This document shows positions 24,612 through 33,385 of a stretch of DNA of 64,000 bases, piece by piece. Origin of the DNA: Loktanella gaetbuli (lineage in GTDB: Bacteria; Pseudomonadota; Alphaproteobacteria; Rhodobacterales; Rhodobacteraceae); the NCBI RefSeq assembly GCF_020531945.1, contig NZ_JAJATZ010000003.1, positions 434,001 to 498,000 of the forward strand. Direction: 5' to 3'. The position numbers and the translations under genes were made by a program. How positions within the stretch are numbered: position 1 is the first letter of the stretch; each line of letters starts with the position of its first letter. The notes under the pieces were generated by a model. It saw nothing but the letters and a program-made list of their open reading frames with translations, was not told where the DNA came from and ran no database searches.

Positions 24612-25669
24612 GCGATCCCATACGTGTCCTGATCGTGGGGACAGGCGGCATGGCGCATGCCCATGCCAGTGCCTATCAGGCGATGGAGGGGGTCGAACTG
24701 GTCGGCGGTGTCGACCGGAACCCCGAAAACCTGCATGAATTCAACGCGCAATATGGGATCACCCACGGATTTGATTCCGTGATCGAGGCGATCCAGTGGG
24801 GAGAATTCGATGCGGTGTCCAACGTGACGCCCGACGCCGTGCATTTCCCGACGACCATGCCGCTGCTGGCGGCGGGCAAGCATGTGTTATGCGAAAAGCC
24901 GCTTGCCGTGACTTACGCCGATGCCGCGCAGATGGCGGCGGCGGCGCAGGCAGCGGGTGTCGTGAACATGGTCAACCTGACCTATCGCAACATCCCCGCG
25001 ATCATGGAGGCGCAGCGACTGGTCGCCAGCGGTGCCATCGGTGAGGTCCGGCACTTTGAGGCGTCCTATCTGCAAAGCTGGCTGACCCAGCCAGCCTGGG
25101 GCAAGTGGGACGAAGAAGAACAATGGCTGTGGCGGCTGTCGTCGAAACACGGGTCGTTGGGTGTGTTGGGGGATGTGGGTGTGCATATCCTTGATTTCAC
25201 AACTTTCGTTGCGGGTGCGGATTCGGCTGCGGTGTCGTGCCGGCTCAGGACGTTCGACAAGGCACCGGGCGGGCAGATCGGTGCCTATGTGCTGGATGCC
25301 AACGACAGTGCGACGATGCAGGTGCAGCTGACCAACGGGGCGATCGGCGTGGTGCACGCCAGTCGCTATGCCAGCGGTCACATGAACGACCTGCGGCTGC
25401 GGGTTTTCGGAACCGAGGGCGGTCTGGATGTGCGCTGGGAGGATAACCAGTCCGTCTTGCGGGCCTGTCTGGGGGACCAGATCGGCACGGCTGCGTGGGA
25501 GTATCTGGAGGTGCCGCCCGTTCAGACGAACTATGTCCGGTTCATCGAGGCCATTCGCGCGGGGCAATCGGTCCTGCCCGATTTTGCACGTGGTGCGACG
25601 TTGCAGCGGGCGCTGGATGCAGCGGTGCTGAGTAACGGCGACGGCTGCCGGGATATCGTTCTGGGATGA
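24608..25669 (+). CDS. Gfo/Idh/MocA-family oxidoreductase
   Basis: This is a 353-residue NAD(P)-dependent sugar-type dehydrogenase. The N-terminal Rossmann motif reads VLIVGTGGMAHAHASAY. VLCEKPLAVTYADA contains the family EKP motif, and GDVGVHILDFTTF holds a conserved Asp/His pair. It starts with GTG inside the ThuA stop and ends overlapping the glycosyltransferase start, so the three are translated as a coupled unit. The substrate is probably a sugar or cyclitol, not further resolvable. Confidence 0.9.
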   Translation: MSDPIRVLIVGTGGMAHAHASAYQAMEGVELVGGVDRNPENLHEFNAQYGITHGFDSVIEAIQWGEFDAVSNVTPDAVHFPTTMPLLAAGKHVLCEKPLAVTYADAAQMAAAAQAAGVVNMVNLTYRNIPAIMEAQRLVASGAIGEVRHFEASYLQSWLTQPAWGKWDEEEQWLWRLSSKHGSLGVLGDVGVHILDFTTFVAGADSAAVSCRLRTFDKAPGGQIGAYVLDANDSATMQVQLTNGAIGVVHASRYASGHMNDLRLRVFGTEGGLDVRWEDNQSVLRACLGDQIGTAAWEYLEVPPVQTNYVRFIEAIRAGQSVLPDFARGATLQRALDAAVLSNGDGCRDIVLG

Positions 25670-27315
25670 CCGGGCCCGCGATCTTTTTCCATTCGGATGC
25701 GATCGAGGGCGAAGGCAAGGATCTGGTCGGTCGGCGCAGCGCGGGGCAATCGTTCCTGCGCGGTTTCCTGCGACATGTGCCGGGCGAGATGGTGCATGCG
25801 CTGGTGGAAACCCCCGCAGCGGCCAAGGCGTTCGATGCCGTTGCGCGCGGACTGGGCGAAACGCGGACATTGTCTGCGGTGGCGCTGAATTCCGGTGCGG
25901 ATTTCACGGGGGTCGGGACGATCTTTTTCCCCGGTCCGGGCTATATGCAGGCGGCATGGCAGCGGCAGCGATTTGGCGCTGCTGCGTGCAGTCTGGTGGG
26001 CATCACGCATACGGTGTCCACGCGCCGCGTGATGGAAGGGTTGCACAAGCTGCTGGCCGAGCCTGTGCATGACTGGGACGCCGTGATCTGCACCAGTCGC
26101 GCGGTGCAATCCGTGGTCGCCCGCCAGATGGAAGAAGAAGTGCTGTTCTATGCGGATCGGTTCGGGGCGACCCGGATGCCGATACCGCAATTGCCGGTCA
26201 TACCGCTGGGAATTCATGCGGATGACTTTGCGCAGCGCGACGGTGCGCGGGCTGCAATGCGGGCGCGGTTCGGGGCGGATGATGCCTTTGTCGTCATGAC
26301 CATGGGGCGTCTGACCAGCGTGGAAAAGGCAAACCCCGTGCCATTGTATCTGGCGCTGGAACAGGTCGCGCAGGATTTGGGACGCCCGGTGCATCTGTGG
26401 CAGGTCGGCTGGGCCAACCGCGAAAACGAGGCGGCGCTGCACCGTGATGCGGCGGCGGTGTTTTGTCCGTCGGTCAAGGTGGTGCAGATCGACGGGCGCG
26501 ACGCGGATATCCGGCGCGATATCTGGGCGGGGGCTGATGTATTCACCCTGCCTGTGGACAACATTCAGGAGACATTCGGTCTGGTCCCGGTCGAGGCGAT
26601 GGCCGCAGGGTTGCCTGTTGTCATGCCCGATTGGAACGGGTTCCATGACACGGTTGTGCAAGGTGAGACGGGCATGTTGATCCCCACCCGCATGACCGGG
26701 CCGGGTCATCCCGTTGGGGCCGATCTGGCGGCGCGATTTGCCGACGGACGGGATGGCTATCTGCATCATCTGTCACTGATCCAGCAGCAGACGCAGATCG
26801 ATGTTGCCGCTTATGCCGATGCCCTGCGCGCCCTCGCGCGGGATGCAGGCTTGCGGGGCCGGATGGGGCAGGCGGGCGTGGCGCACGTGCGCGCGCGCTA
26901 TGATTGGGCAGCGGTCATTCCGCAGTATCTGGCGCTGGGCGATGAACTGGCGGCACGGCGCGCCGCAGCCAAGACCCGCCCGGCGGTGATGCCGTTGCAG
27001 ATTGATCCCTTTGACCTCTATTCCGGGTATCCGACGGATCATGTCACGACGGATTGGGTCGTGTCACAGGTGCGACCGATGGGGCAGGACGCGCTTGCGG
27101 CACTTGATGCGCTGAACGGGCGCGGGCTGTACCAGCGCAAGCAATTGCCGGATGCGCGTATTCTGGGGTTCGTCGATGCGGCGGGGCGTGCCGGAATGGC
27201 CCGGATCGGCGACATCGCGGCGGCAATGGGTCTGCGAAGCGACCTTGCCATCGCGGCGGCGCTGTTTCTGGCGAAATACGATTATCTGAAACTGGACCCG
27301 GCCCCACCACAGTAA
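25666..27315 (+). CDS. GT4-type glycosyltransferase with C-terminal extension
   Basis: The 549-residue protein has a GT-B fold and contains a glycogen-synthase/GT4 signature, ETFGLVPVEAMAAGLPVVMP, with the Glu-x7-Glu motif near residue 304. The C terminal 100 residues (from about DHVTTDWVVSQV) extend past the normal GT4 end with a helical region of unknown role. It overlaps the Gfo/Idh stop by four bases. It is likely to transfer a nucleotide-activated sugar in surface-glycan synthesis. Donor and acceptor are unknown. Confidence 0.85.
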   Translation: MTGPAIFFHSDAIEGEGKDLVGRRSAGQSFLRGFLRHVPGEMVHALVETPAAAKAFDAVARGLGETRTLSAVALNSGADFTGVGTIFFPGPGYMQAAWQRQRFGAAACSLVGITHTVSTRRVMEGLHKLLAEPVHDWDAVICTSRAVQSVVARQMEEEVLFYADRFGATRMPIPQLPVIPLGIHADDFAQRDGARAAMRARFGADDAFVVMTMGRLTSVEKANPVPLYLALEQVAQDLGRPVHLWQVGWANRENEAALHRDAAAVFCPSVKVVQIDGRDADIRRDIWAGADVFTLPVDNIQETFGLVPVEAMAAGLPVVMPDWNGFHDTVVQGETGMLIPTRMTGPGHPVGADLAARFADGRDGYLHHLSLIQQQTQIDVAAYADALRALARDAGLRGRMGQAGVAHVRARYDWAAVIPQYLALGDELAARRAAAKTRPAVMPLQIDPFDLYSGYPTDHVTTDWVVSQVRPMGQDALAALDALNGRGLYQRKQLPDARILGFVDAAGRAGMARIGDIAAAMGLRSDLAIAAALFLAKYDYLKLDPAPPQ

Positions 27316-27402
27316 GGCCGTAATTTACGATATATTGACCAATCAACCGCCAGTCCGGACAAGTAACGGACCAAAGAACGCGGACGGCAAGAGGTTTGGG
27401 CA

Positions 27403-28188
27403 ATGCAGCTATCGGTCAGATTTGAAAATACACAAGGGACAGAGCCTGGCAAAGGCCCTGTGCAGGTCGGCTGGTTCCTGAACCAGATGAAGGCCGGGAT
27501 CGTCTATTTCCCGCCTGAACGGGTGCGGTCCGTGGACATGAACAAGACCCACGCGAAATCCGCAAGTCGCTGCCCTGCGGTCGTCAACATGGAAAGCCGC
27601 TATTTCGTGGTGCGCTGCCCGTTCGATCTGAACCTTGAATTCGTGCGCGACAAGGACGGCAAGCCCGCGATGCGCAACCTCAACGGGGATCGCAGTGGCA
27701 TCCGTGGCAACAAGCTGCGTGAAAAACTGCATATCGCGGCGGAACATGAATGGCGTTATCCCGGCGTACCGACCATCCAACTGGAACTGCCATATACGTT
27801 CATCGCGGATGAGCCGGTTTACATGAGCCAGGTCGCGCCGTTCATGCATTACGCGAAAACGCCACTGCCGGGCACGATCTTTGGCGGGCGGTTCCCTATC
27901 AACGTCTGGCCGCGTCCGCTGATGTGGGCGTTCGAGTGGGTCGACCATACCAAGCCGCTGGTCGTGAACCGGGGTGACCCGCTGTTCTACGTCACGTTTG
28001 AGACGATGCCGCAGGACCGGTCGGTCGTCGTGCAGGAGGTCGAACAGACCGAGGATCTGAAGAATTACATGGAGCTGATTTCGGGAGCGGTGAATTACGT
28101 CAACCAGACGTTTTCGCTGTTCGAGGCAGCAGAGGCACGGCGTCCGAAAAAACTGGTCTGCCCGGTCAAGCGTGACCGGTCGGAGTGA
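27403..28188 (+). CDS. Conserved-looking protein of unknown function
   Basis: I do not recognise this 261-residue soluble protein. It has no signal peptide or membrane helix. It shows an aromatic/proline-rich middle (FIADEPVYMSQVAPFMHY, FPINVWPRPLMWAFEW) and a charged tail. An 87-base gap separates it from the glycosyltransferase, and it is followed eight bases later by the TPR protein gene. The position inside the glycan module suggests a role in sugar transfer, cell-surface assembly or control. It could be a hydroxylase-like or scaffold protein. No function is assigned. Confidence 0.7.
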   Translation: MQLSVRFENTQGTEPGKGPVQVGWFLNQMKAGIVYFPPERVRSVDMNKTHAKSASRCPAVVNMESRYFVVRCPFDLNLEFVRDKDGKPAMRNLNGDRSGIRGNKLREKLHIAAEHEWRYPGVPTIQLELPYTFIADEPVYMSQVAPFMHYAKTPLPGTIFGGRFPINVWPRPLMWAFEWVDHTKPLVVNRGDPLFYVTFETMPQDRSVVVQEVEQTEDLKNYMELISGAVNYVNQTFSLFEAAEARRPKKLVCPVKRDRSE

Positions 28189-28195
28189 TGGCGCA

Positions 28196-29557
28196 GTGAC
28201 GGATACGGCCAAGTCACTGTCCGAATTGCGTGCGTCTGCGGCGCAGGCGCATACGGATGGCGATACCGAAACCGCGCTGCGCGCCTATGCAGCCTATCTG
28301 GCACAGGTGCCGGGGGATGCGCGAATGTGGTCGAACCTGGGGGCGCTGCACAGACGCGCGCACCGCACGCAGATAGCGCTAATCGCGCATCGGCGGGCGC
28401 TGACGCTGGCACCGAACGATGTGTCTGTCATGAACAACGCGGCGAATGCGCTGTCCGATGTCGGGCAATACGATGAGTCGTTGGCCTTGCGGCACAGATT
28501 GCTGGACCATACCCCTGACGATCTGAACCATCTGGCGATGGTCGGACGCTGCCTACGCGGCAAGGGTGACTATGCAGCCGCCATTCGCTGGCTGGATGCC
28601 GCGCGTGCGCGGTTCCCGGATGATGCGGAATTGCAGATGCAACTGGCCTTTGCGCAACTGGGGGCGGGGGATTATGCGCAGGCGTTCCGGAACTATCGCG
28701 CGCGTTGGCGTGCAGGAGAGTTGAAGCCGCGCAATCTGCCGTTTCCCGAATGGACAGGTCAGCCGCTGGACGGCAAGACCATCGTGATCCTGCCCGAACA
28801 GGGATTCGGTGACGCAATCCTGTTTGCGCGCTTTGCGGCCGTGCTGCGGGGGCGTGGTGCGCGCGTCGTGATGCAGGTCAAGAAACCCCTGCGGCGTCTG
28901 TTTGCGGGGATCGACGGCGTCGATGCAATCGTGCCGGATCTTACGGCTGATATGCAGGCGGACTATTGGATCAATATCATGGACCTCGCGCTGCTGCATT
29001 TCGAGCAGGATGGGTCCGTGCCACCGCCGTGTTGCCTGACGATGCCTGACGACAGCAGCGCGCGCGCGCGCGCCCTGTTGAAACCCCATGCTGGAAAGAT
29101 GCGGATCGGTGTCGTCTGGACCGGGTCCGTGACCTACAAGGGCAATGCATTCCGGTCGTTCAGTCACCGTGACTACCTTGGGCTGGCGGCCGTGCCGGGT
29201 GTTCAGCTTTTTTCGCTGTACAAGGGGCCGGAACTGGCACCCTACCACGCCGACGGCACGGACGGTGTGATCATCGACACCGGCAGCAGCGAGCGCGATT
29301 TTGCGGATACGGCCGCGATGATGCGGCAACTGGATCTGGTGATCACGTCAGACACGGCCACGGCGCATCTGGCCGGATCGCTGGGCGTGCCGGTGTGGGT
29401 CGTTTTGCACTGGGATGCCTTTTGGGTGTACCGCCATGCGGGGACGAGCACGGCGTGGTATCCGTCAATGCGCCTGTTCCGGCAGCATGAACCATTAGAC
29501 TGGGACGGCGTTATGGCGGATGTGACGTCAGCCGTTCGCGCCCAGATGGAGATTTGA
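28196..29557 (+). CDS. TPR protein with GT9-like glycosyltransferase domain
   Basis: The 453-residue protein begins with tetratricopeptide repeats over about residues 1-170 (for example ALRAYAAYLAQVPGDARMWS and NLGALHRRA). A C-terminal domain resembles ADP-heptose transferases: IVILPEQGFGDAILFARF near 200, then KMRIGVVWTGSVTYKGN and the SDTATAHLAGSLGVPVWVVL segment near 390. Such fusions are found in glycan and flagellin-modification clusters. I chose the GTG at 28196, which has GGAG ten bases upstream. A GTG at 28172 would overlap the preceding gene. Confidence 0.85.
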   Translation: MTDTAKSLSELRASAAQAHTDGDTETALRAYAAYLAQVPGDARMWSNLGALHRRAHRTQIALIAHRRALTLAPNDVSVMNNAANALSDVGQYDESLALRHRLLDHTPDDLNHLAMVGRCLRGKGDYAAAIRWLDAARARFPDDAELQMQLAFAQLGAGDYAQAFRNYRARWRAGELKPRNLPFPEWTGQPLDGKTIVILPEQGFGDAILFARFAAVLRGRGARVVMQVKKPLRRLFAGIDGVDAIVPDLTADMQADYWINIMDLALLHFEQDGSVPPPCCLTMPDDSSARARALLKPHAGKMRIGVVWTGSVTYKGNAFRSFSHRDYLGLAAVPGVQLFSLYKGPELAPYHADGTDGVIIDTGSSERDFADTAAMMRQLDLVITSDTATAHLAGSLGVPVWVVLHWDAFWVYRHAGTSTAWYPSMRLFRQHEPLDWDGVMADVTSAVRAQMEI

Positions 29558-29558
29558 G

Positions 29559-29963
29559 ATGAAAGAGTTACTCGTTCCGACTGCACCCGGCGAATTGATC
29601 GACAAACTGACGATCCTGCGCCTGAAGGAAGAGAAGATCACCGATCAGGCCAAGCTGACCAATGTCCGCCATGAGCGCCGAGTGTTGCAGGCTATTGCGG
29701 ATCAGGCGTTGCAGCACAGCTCCGCGCTGACTGCCCTGTGGGATGAATTGTATCAGATCAACGCCGACCTGTGGGAAATCGAGGACGATATTCGTGCCTT
29801 TGAGGCCCGCCGCGATTTCGGTCCCGGTTTCATCGCCCTGGCGCGTGCGGTATATGTCACCAACGATCAACGCGCCGCCGTGAAAAAGCGGATCAACGTT
29901 CTGCTTGGCTCTGCCATCGTGGAAGAAAAGTCATACTACAGTCCGGAGAGCCAAAGAATATGA
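29559..29963 (+). CDS. DUF6165 family protein
   Basis: This is a 134-residue, mostly helical and highly charged protein. The start, LLVPTAPGELIDKLTILRLK, fits DUF6165, a family seen beside TPR/glycosyltransferase genes but without a known function. It begins one base after the TPR gene and overlaps the FkbM gene by four bases. The arrangement implies that it works with those enzymes, perhaps as an adaptor. Confidence 0.82.
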   Translation: MKELLVPTAPGELIDKLTILRLKEEKITDQAKLTNVRHERRVLQAIADQALQHSSALTALWDELYQINADLWEIEDDIRAFEARRDFGPGFIALARAVYVTNDQRAAVKKRINVLLGSAIVEEKSYYSPESQRI

Positions 29964-30733
29964 CCCCCCAAGACCGCGTCAACGCCGCCCGCAAGGAATT
30001 GCACGAGGTGCGCCAGCAGCTGTCCAAGATCCTCAAGACCGAGAAAAGCCGCAAGCGTGGCCCGGTCGTGCGATTGCTGCATGAGGTCGCCAGCATGATG
30101 ACGCCGGGATTCCCCTATGCCTCGCAGGCGGGCCAGGATCAGGTCGTGGATACGATTTTCAAGGGCAAGCGGGACGGCACCTTTGTGGATATCGGTGCGT
30201 TCAACGGAATAACTGGTTCAAATTCTCTGTATTTCGAGAAGTGGCGCGGCTGGACCGGCACCCTGGTCGAGCCGGTGAAAGAGTACCGTGATACGGCAGC
30301 AATGTGGCGCACGGCACCCTGCCTGCCCTATGCGATCTCTGACAGCGACGGCGAGGCACCGTTCATTGCGGTGACCAAGGGCTATACCCAGATGAGCGGG
30401 CTGAAAGGCACCTATGATGCCAAGCTGCTGGAACGGGTGCGCGCCGATCCGCGCCACGCCGAGGACAGCATCACCGTGCCGACAAGGACTCTGAACGCCT
30501 TGTTCGACGAAATAGGCGTGACCGAGGTGGATTTTGTCTCGCTTGATATAGAGGGCGGAGAGCTGGCCGCGCTGCGGGCCTTCGACTTTGACAAGTACAA
30601 GGTCGGCGTCTGGGCGATCGAGAACAACACCACCGCGCGCGACATCGCGGCACTGATGCGCGAACATGGCTATAATCTGGCGGAATTCTGCGGCGTGGAC
30701 GAGATCTATGTCCATAAGGATCTCGCAACCTAA
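29960..30733 (+). CDS. FkbM-family methyltransferase
   Basis: This is a 257-residue SAM-dependent methyltransferase. The FkbM signature is visible: TFVDIGAFNGITGSNSLYFE near residue 75, GTLVEPV, and FVSLDIEGGELAALRAFDFD near 195. An N-terminal helical segment of about 50 basic residues precedes it. FkbM enzymes O-methylate sugars or polyketides, and in this setting a glycan sugar is likely. It is the last gene of the overlapping cluster. Confidence 0.9.
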   Translation: MTPQDRVNAARKELHEVRQQLSKILKTEKSRKRGPVVRLLHEVASMMTPGFPYASQAGQDQVVDTIFKGKRDGTFVDIGAFNGITGSNSLYFEKWRGWTGTLVEPVKEYRDTAAMWRTAPCLPYAISDSDGEAPFIAVTKGYTQMSGLKGTYDAKLLERVRADPRHAEDSITVPTRTLNALFDEIGVTEVDFVSLDIEGGELAALRAFDFDKYKVGVWAIENNTTARDIAALMREHGYNLAEFCGVDEIYVHKDLAT

Positions 30734-30813
30734 ATTCCGCGCATTTTGCGGTTAGTGCCTTGTTCATCCCTGAGTTGTCATCCCCGTCACGGGTGGCAAC
30801 GCAAGGACTGGAC

Positions 30814-30948
30814 ATGAGCACTGGTAGCAATCGACCGATCATCATCAAACGCAAGAAAGTCATCGCAGGTGGCGGGCATCACGGCGGGGCCTGGAAGGTC
30901 GCCATATGCGTTGTCCTATTTGCGACGGCTTTTGCCGCCCTCTGGTAA
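30814..30948 (+). pseudogene. Truncated MotB-like ORF
   Basis: The 44-residue frame begins MSTGSNRPIIIKRKKVIAGG and continues HHGGAWKVA. This is the signature cytoplasmic N terminus of the flagellar stator protein MotB. After KVA the expected YADFVTAMM segment is replaced by ICVVLFATAFAALW and a stop. The proton-binding Asp and the whole periplasmic OmpA-like domain are missing, and I see no continuation in any frame downstream to 31.1 kb. It may be a decayed motB or a retained mini-protein. A flagellar gene set lies immediately after it. Confidence 0.6.
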
Positions 30949-31102
30949 GAGTGAACCCCGTTTTCAGGGCGAGTGACGTGTCATTCTGACAAGAACCGGA
31001 AAGGGCCGTTCATTCTGAACCTCGACTTGATGCCCTGAATTCCGTGTACGGTGCGTTAATGCCCCAAGGTTTTTTCAGGGCAATTTTGTGGAGACGGCAA
31101 AA

Positions 31103-31444
31103 TCAGGCCCGCCGTTCCATGACAGGGTCTGACGCGTCGATTCGTTCCTTTTGGCCGGCCTGCGTGTAAAGGCTCAGGCCGTCCTTGACTGATCTGATCT
31201 CGGCCAGCCGCGCGGCCGCCGCCCTGATGCCCGCACAACGTGCCTCGAGCAATTTGCCGTTTCGGTTCATCAACGTCGTCATGCGGGCCAAGGCCGCACC
31301 GTCGGGCGCAAGCTGCATGAATTCCGCGATCAGCGCATCCTTGCGCACCGTCAGGCCGGACAATTTTTCAAGATCGCCGGTTCGCAAGGCGGTCCACTCC
31401 TCTTTGAGGAGGTTTTCGCAAAGCAGGGTGATCCGGTCAGTCAT
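31103..31444 (-). CDS. FlgN-like flagellar chaperone candidate
   Basis: This is a 113-residue helical protein: ITLLCENLLKEEWTALRTGD, LEKLSGLTVRKDALIAEF, then NGKLLEARCAGIRAAAARL. The size, coiled-coil pattern and position fit FlgN-type export chaperones of the hook-associated proteins. The similarity is by pattern only. It overlaps the FlgJ-like gene by eight bases in one minus-strand unit. Confidence 0.65.
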   Translation of the reverse strand: MTDRITLLCENLLKEEWTALRTGDLEKLSGLTVRKDALIAEFMQLAPDGAALARMTTLMNRNGKLLEARCAGIRAAAARLAEIRSVKDGLSLYTQAGQKERIDASDPVMERRA

Positions 31445-31724
31445 CGGTGCGAGCCTTCATCGCGTTAAAGAGCGATTCGGCGATGCCGATACCGCCGGCG
31501 GCCACCATCTTTTCCGCCTGCGCGTCACGCAGAAACGATGAAAATTGATCCGAACCGGGCCCGGAGCCGAATGGGCCAGCCGCCCCATCGAATTGCATGG
31601 ATTTGAGCATTTCCGAAAGGAATGTTGCCTCCAGCTTGCGGGCGGCCTGCAGCAAATCGGTGTCCGGGCCAGTTGCAACTGGCAACTGTCTGGGCGGAAC
31701 GGGCGGAACAGCAGTGGGGATCAC
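31437..31724 (-). CDS. FlgJ-like rod-binding protein
   Basis: This 95-residue protein corresponds to the N-terminal rod-binding domain of FlgJ without the muramidase domain, the usual alphaproteobacterial form. The diagnostic segment is ARKLEATFLSEMLKSMQFD, followed by FSSFLRDAQAEKMVAAGGIGIAES. It would cap rod assembly in the periplasm. It is divergent from fliK. Confidence 0.8.
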   Translation of the reverse strand: MIPTAVPPVPPRQLPVATGPDTDLLQAARKLEATFLSEMLKSMQFDGAAGPFGSGPGSDQFSSFLRDAQAEKMVAAGGIGIAESLFNAMKARTDD

Positions 31725-31826
31725 GATGGCACCTCTTGTTGCGATCCGTCCAAGAAAGCGCAGTGGGGTAAAACATTTGCTAACTTCTGTGCTTCATCAA
31801 AGCGCTAGAGTCACAAGGAGGACGCA

Positions 31827-33374
31827 ATGCAGATCGCTCTGGGGCCTGGCATGACGAGAGGGCAGGTGCTGTTTGACGTTGTGTCGCCCAGCGATGTCAC
31901 GGTGCCGTCAGCTCCGTTTGACGAATTCCTGACTGGGGATGTCGGCGTCTGGCAGATGCCAGATCAGGAAAAGGCCGCTGGGGGCGAAGCGGGTGACGAA
32001 AACGAATCTGCTCATCTGGTCGATATCATTGACGCGGGTGCGTCCGGACCTCTACCGCAGGCGATTTTGCCGATACCAACCGATCCAATGGTGTTGATGC
32101 ACATGCCTCAAAACGAGAGGGCAGTGAAGGCAGTGGTGGCTTCTTCTTCGTGGCCTGCCGCTACTGAAACCGAAGATATGCCATTCCTCACAGGCACGGA
32201 CGGTCCCGGTGTGCGTGTCGATGCCCACCGGGGGTTCCGTGCGGCAGAGGGCATGACTGCGCAGCAAATTGACACCGACGGCAATCTGACAGTCGTGTCG
32301 CCCGTCAAAGAGATCGGGGCACCAAATGCAAAGTCACAAGAATCACCGGGACAACCGGTGTCGACCTTGACCGACACGACGACTGCGAAACTCGATGTGT
32401 CGGACAAGGCGAACGATCAATTCGTAAGGGGGGATACGCAAAAAAGCGCGCTTTTTCAGTCCATTGATCAAATCATACCTGCTGCCACCACGATCAGCCC
32501 AGCTGCAATCGCGGTCACAAACCCAGTGGTCGGTTTTGCGACCGCGCCGCGAACGTCCATGCCGCGCACCGACCTGCAGTTGCGCCAGGACGATCAAACT
32601 GCGGTCAGTTTGCATACAGCAAACACGGTGCCCGTGATGCCGCCCTTGGGCGGCGCAGTGTCGGACGACATGACTGTTGGACTGTCGGCGATCGACAAAC
32701 AGGCCTTTCGGCGTACGCTGGAGGGACAGCGACAAGGTGCGGTTGAAATTCAGGCAACGCCTGTTTCAGATCCACATGACAAAAGTAGCATTTTCGGTGG
32801 GATCACCTCGATGATGCGACCCGATCGTGATTCTGTCGACCTCCTGAGATCCGTTCATGCTGGATTGACGTCGGACAGTGGTGCGCGATCCGATTTGATG
32901 ACGCCGTTTGCGCCTTTGGGCCTTGGGTCTGGCGATTTGCAGGCAGAGCGTGTTCCAAGGTCAACTGTCGCCTCGCCCGTTGCGGGCTCCGTCGCGCAGC
33001 AGATCGCAGTCACGATCAATCAGGCCACCGAAGGCACGGTTGAGTTGGCGCTGAACCCGGCTGAATTGGGGCGCGTCCGGATGACTTTGACAGCGCAGGA
33101 TCACGGCATGGCCATCCATGTGTTGACTGAACGGCCGGAAACCGCGGACCTGATGCGGCGCCATGTCGATGGGTTGCAGCAAGAGCTGCGTGCCCTGGGG
33201 TACACATCGGTGACGCTGGATTTCGACGCGGGTGGTGCGACCCGTGATCGTGCGAAGGGGCAACCCGAGCCGTCGCAGAACGCAAACGAGATCGGGACTG
33301 TTTCAACCGGCGAGCAACCGATCCAGCCGCAGCCGGTGGCGCTGCGTACCGGCGGTTTGGACCTCAGGCTCTGA
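31827..33374 (+). CDS. fliK: Flagellar hook-length control protein
   Basis: The 515-residue protein has a long low-complexity Ser/Thr/Asp/Val-rich N-terminal region. The C-terminal Flg_hook domain spans about residues 390-475: VELALNPAELGRVRMTLTAQ, then HVLTERPETADLMRRHVDGL. This is the standard FliK layout, a secreted ruler plus an export-switch domain. An AAGGAGG site precedes the ATG. It lies 11 bases from flgD. Confidence 0.9.
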   Translation: MQIALGPGMTRGQVLFDVVSPSDVTVPSAPFDEFLTGDVGVWQMPDQEKAAGGEAGDENESAHLVDIIDAGASGPLPQAILPIPTDPMVLMHMPQNERAVKAVVASSSWPAATETEDMPFLTGTDGPGVRVDAHRGFRAAEGMTAQQIDTDGNLTVVSPVKEIGAPNAKSQESPGQPVSTLTDTTTAKLDVSDKANDQFVRGDTQKSALFQSIDQIIPAATTISPAAIAVTNPVVGFATAPRTSMPRTDLQLRQDDQTAVSLHTANTVPVMPPLGGAVSDDMTVGLSAIDKQAFRRTLEGQRQGAVEIQATPVSDPHDKSSIFGGITSMMRPDRDSVDLLRSVHAGLTSDSGARSDLMTPFAPLGLGSGDLQAERVPRSTVASPVAGSVAQQIAVTINQATEGTVELALNPAELGRVRMTLTAQDHGMAIHVLTERPETADLMRRHVDGLQQELRALGYTSVTLDFDAGGATRDRAKGQPEPSQNANEIGTVSTGEQPIQPQPVALRTGGLDLRL

Positions 33375-33385
33375 AGGAAAGCAAA

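Noticed and set aside
30734..31102. Frameshifted remainder of motB
   Set aside because: No frame after 30948 shows the YADF segment continuation or an OmpA-like domain.
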